A stretch of DNA of 64,000 bases from Rhyacophila brunnea. Taxonomy: Eukaryota > Arthropoda > Insecta > Trichoptera > Rhyacophilidae. Location: contig JAGYXB010001996.1 of NCBI GenBank assembly GCA_022495005.1, positions 992,001 to 1,056,000 on the forward strand, written 5' to 3'. The notes beneath the pieces are model-generated. The model was not told the DNA's origin and made no database searches. It saw nothing but the letters and a program-made list of their open reading frames with translations. This document shows positions 61,113-64,000 of the stretch, piece after piece. Both the position numbers and the translations under genes were made by a program. How positions within the stretch are numbered: the first letter of the stretch is position 1; each line of letters opens with the position of its first letter.

Positions 61113-61727
61113 ACGCCTGTACACGTGCATGGATTTATTGGTACAGTAAAACCTCGTTAGTAAGAACACTGATAATTCGCCGTAATTCAAAATTTTCCCG
61201 AAAAAAAAGTCCCTTGAACACTATTTTCATATAAAACCTTACCTTTAATTTGAATTTCGTAATTCGAAATGATTTCAGAGTCCCTGGCATACAAAAATAT
61301 TCAATAAGTCGTAATAAAGTACACAATTTCATGAGCGAGTCATTGAAAATTCTGACAGACTTTTCTTAAAAATCAAAAATTACTTATTTTAAGGTAATAA
61401 AAATAATCTTGACATTTTATGACCCAATTCGGTAGGCACATCTATGATCGGAAACAAAATGAATGAAAATCAAAAAAAAAAAAATTTTCAAAATTTTAAT
61501 ATTTTTCCCCCATACATTTCATAATTCGTAATTCGATTTTTTTTTCGATTTTTGGTCCCATGGAATTCGTATTAACGAGGTTTTACTGTAGCAATAGTGT
61601 GTATTTTAACTGTTGGGACAATAACTTTTTTCATGTAAAGGTGCTGACTGTCTCTCCAATCTCATTTTTCAAGAGTAAGTGAGCCGCGATGTTGTCATTT
61701 TATGGTACTATTTGACGGGTCGTAACA
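61113..61727. mobile_element. Fold-back element D4, left arm, interrupted
   Basis: CGCCTGTACACGTGCATGGA through GTGCTGACTGTCTCTCCAAT to GATGTTGTCATTTTATGGTA, as in the D1 left arm. It is split by a pogo-like MITE and lies in the intron before exon d. Confidence 0.7.
61144..61588. mobile_element. pogo/Tigger-like MITE nested in D4
   Basis: Ends CAGTAAAACCTCGTTAGTAA and the mirror of CAGTAAAACCTCGTTAATAC, TA on both sides. 445 bp, no transposase. Confidence 0.8.
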
Positions 61728-61996
61728 ATCGGTTAACCTTAAAATTTGATTACCATTGATGTTTACAGTTTCGCATCACGGCCTGACTGCAGTGAGACTT
61801 CAAGAGAAGAAATTACAACATTACATTGATTGATTACTTTGGTAATGACAAACAACACTTAGACCATTTAACCGGCAACACTCTGATTCGTCTCCAACTA
61901 TGAATCGATGGTTTTTAACCATTTGGTCAGCGTTGGGGCAGCAGGAACAGAATTAAACTTTAATTAATTCTAAATTAAAATCAGAAAAAATCCTAC

Positions 61997-62115
61997 CAAT
62001 AAGCGGCATTTGAAACGGTGCTTCTGAGGCTGCTGTAAAAAGACTTGATAGACTGACTCCATTGATCTTGTCTTTAAAAGGCGGCAAACTTGTCATATAC
62101 ATTGTATCTAATATC
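61997..62115 (-). CDS. PARN: PARN exon c: nuclease domain core
   Basis: 119 nt: one base, 39 codons, one base. The acceptor is TTTTTTATTTTCAG and the donor ATTG|GTAGGA. The peptide begins ILDTMYMTSLPPFKDKIN and ends APFQMPLI, matching the family pattern LDTK.MAS.PFKD.I followed by a P-rich linker. Its final G pairs with AA of the next exon to give Glu. The following intron (61996-60940) contains one fold-back element arm with a pogo-like insertion. Confidence 0.92.
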
Positions 62116-62728
62116 CTGAAAATAAAAAAATCTTGATGAACATAACTAAAACAAGAGTGATTTTTCAACTTTTTTCGAGAATTATGGAATATTTAATTTT
62201 CAAGAATTATAGATAGATTGATCGATTTCTCAAGAATCTGACGGTCTTACAAGAGGAACATTATTATTTTAATGTATTTTTCCAAATCTGCCGGAACACT
62301 CGTAGTGTTTTATAACAAGGTATGGCGTATGAAACCAGACTATTCAAAAAATTGTGATAAGTTGTAAATTATTTTTATTTTGGATTACTGGTACTGGCTT
62401 GCGGGATGTGACGTGATATAATGACGTTTGCGTGATTCCAGTGTGGCACAATACTACGTGAACATACTCAGACAGGTATTTTTATGCAGAGGACTAACTA
62501 GAATTCGTGTGCGGCTAACAAACATGGAACTGTGCTAACACGGCTTGAATGATCTTTGTGCAAATGTCATGAACATTTTTCAATATATCGAAAATCTCAT
62601 TTACAATTTCTCAAGAAATGAGAATATTGAAATTTCCTAAAATAGAAATTTCTTGAGAAATCTTTCAACATGAGTGGGCAATTTTTTATTTAAAAATAAA
62701 ACTGTTTGAAAATAATGAATATCTGTAC

Positions 62729-62850
62729 CTGGGAAATACACATGTGGCGAATTCTTTAAATTCTTTATAATCCTCCGGTAATGGTGAAAAGAAGTGTCCT
62801 AATACGTGGATTACGTCAAGCAGCAAACAATGTCCAATAACAAGTTTCCT
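62729..62850 (-). CDS. PARN: PARN exon b: Exo II catalytic motif
   Basis: 122 nt, 40 codons plus two bases. The acceptor is CTATTTTTAG and the donor CCCAG|GTACAG. The peptide starts [15 protein letters not shown]. In this family the Asp in LLLDV is the second metal-binding acidic residue of the DEDD set (Asp292 in human PARN), and it is present. It continues through [15 protein letters not shown] to CVFP, the usual PARN order. The AG at the end joins the first G of the next exon to make Arg, as in the family FPR-LLDT motif. Confidence 0.93.
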
Positions 62851-63139
62851 CTAAAAATAGGAAGACAAAACATTAATACAAAACTATAGACGCATGCATA
62901 CATGCACATGGCGGAAGATTTTGACAGAGAAAAAAATTATATTATAAAAAATAAAATACAATCATTTGGGAATATTATTATCCTTACTATTAAAAATCTT
63001 CATAAGTGGCATTAGCCTGGGGTGCACAAAAATTTTCACTATGGCTCTGTGTATATATTATATATATAATATGATTTAATCGAAATTTAATGGATTTTCA
63101 TCAATAGAAAACATTGAAAATAAATTTGGTTTTTCTTAC

Positions 63140-63272
63140 AGATTCGCTTATTTTTCTTGCTATTCTCGAAAATCCAACGCAGTTTTCGAGTTCCTCCCAT
63201 TCTAGTCTTTGTGTTTCTTCATTCTTTTGTATGAGATCTGACTGATCAGACACGCGTGATATCACCATTATA
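63140..63272 (-). CDS. PARN: PARN exon a (internal): linker into nuclease domain
   Basis: 133 nt. The acceptor follows a T-rich tract ending in TTTTTTTAG and the donor is TCT|GTAAGA. One base completes a codon begun upstream, then 44 codons follow. The peptide contains MVISRVSDQSD and ends VGFSRIARKISES, matching the PARN segment that leaves the R3H insert and re-enters the exonuclease fold (family pattern AVGFSRVIHAI). The central part is charged and probably helical. An upstream exon must lie beyond base 64000; none was seen between 63273 and 64000. Confidence 0.88.
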
Positions 63273-64000
63273 CTAAAAAAACCACATTAGGACATTAGTT
63301 GATTTCAATAACCGTTAAAATGCTATAGCAAATATTACTTTCCAAACATAACCCATAATATTATCAAAAGCAATTGTCAATTTTTAAATTACGTAAAAAT
63401 AATTTCTAATCATGGTAAAGAAATTTCAAATTTCGGTAAAATAAAATTAACCAAAAATTAACTTATACACTGTGACTTCCAAATTATAGCTCTTCCAATG
63501 GATAAAGGAGCAACGGATAAAGAACTCTGTTAGGTTTCGAAGCGCATTGATAAATGGAGCTAGCTGATGTTGACAGTAGTAAAGTCCGTAAGACTTAAAT
63601 ATTATAATACCAATGTATTATTTTTAAATGCATAAAACACCAATATTTACAGGCAGTCTACAATATCAATTATCACATATCTCGAATGGCATGTATGCAA
63701 AGTTTGTATTTAAAAAATGCACTCTGACGGCAAATGAGATGTACGTACTATAATTAATGAAATAATTAAAGCTTTCATATTTCTTTCAATAATTGTTTTT
63801 CCCAGAATGTGATATTATGTATTCTCACTCAAACACATGATATTAATCTGTAAATTTTGTGATGGACAACTATTATATCCTCAGCTGCACAGAACTATGG
63901 TACTTTTCCTAGTATGTAGTCAATCCATAAACTGATCGGTATTCATTAATAAAAAAAGCTTCATTTCAAAATGTCAAGATGGCAATACCGTTAAAACCTC
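63273..64000. other. PARN intron, window edge
   Basis: AT-rich. I looked on the minus strand for another PARN exon and found none. Confidence 0.5.

Larger units (their letters stand above)
6181..63272 (-). other. PARN: PARN gene, 3' part (nine exons)
   Basis: Poly(A)-specific ribonuclease, a DEDDh-family 3' exonuclease that removes poly(A) tails from mRNAs and trims small RNAs; the family acts in nucleus and cytoplasm and binds the 5' cap. Nine exons were placed by eye. Every intron is GT-AG and every exon-exon phase matches. The joined product in the window is about 440 residues, against about 640 for human PARN, so roughly the first 200 residues lie upstream of base 64000. Recognisable stretches are [10 protein letters not shown] (family second catalytic Asp), YHEAGYDAF (catalytic His and last Asp), an RRM with INETSAYVGL, and a Lys/Arg-rich tail. 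Intron lengths in transcript order are 289, 613, 1057, 1070, 1782, 157, 49,614 and 1186 bases. Identification is by remembered family motifs, not by a search. Confidence 0.93.

Overview
The window is a piece of an AT-rich, transposon-rich eukaryotic nuclear genome, almost certainly from an arthropod and most likely an insect. The evidence is a spliced gene with GT-AG introns, several LINE classes, a tRNA-derived SINE, and many hAT, Harbinger-like and Tc1/mariner/pogo-like short elements. I cannot name the order. No bacterial operons, CRISPR arrays or functional structural RNA genes are visible.

Only one host gene is supported: the 3' two thirds of PARN, poly(A)-specific ribonuclease, on the minus strand. 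Nine exons can be placed with correct splice sites and matching phases: 63272-63140, 62850-62729, 62115-61997, 60939-60685, 59614-59528, 57745-57573, 57415-57279, 7664-7618 and 6431-6181 (stop). They encode about 440 residues. These cover the second half of the DEDDh nuclease domain, the RRM-like cap-binding domain and a basic, NLS-rich C-terminal tail. The N-terminal exons lie beyond base 64000. Exons seven and eight are separated by an intron of about 49.6 kb, which fills most of the window.

Layout: 1-5900 lies downstream of PARN and holds hAT and Harbinger-like MITEs and a SINE. 5594-6180 is the probable 3' UTR, overlapping a fold-back element with tandem-repeat arms. 6181-7664 holds the last two exons. 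7665-57278 is the giant intron. It carries several MITE families, many with intact target-site duplications, four LINE types (RTE-like, CR1/L2-like, an RNase H-bearing LINE and a split Penelope-like element), SINEs, an unclassified five-copy family and a degenerate minisatellite. 57279-63272 is the exon-dense part of PARN. Its short introns hold an internally deleted piggyBac pseudogene and two inverted copies of a fold-back element that bracket the exon carrying catalytic-site residues.

The points most worth a second look are these: the giant PARN intron with a possible recursive splice site; the inverted repeats around the 255-nt exon, which would favour exon circularisation or skipping in frame; a Trp-to-Tyr change at the PARN cap-binding position; the tandem-armed fold-back family reaching into the PARN 3' UTR; and the unclassified five-copy family.
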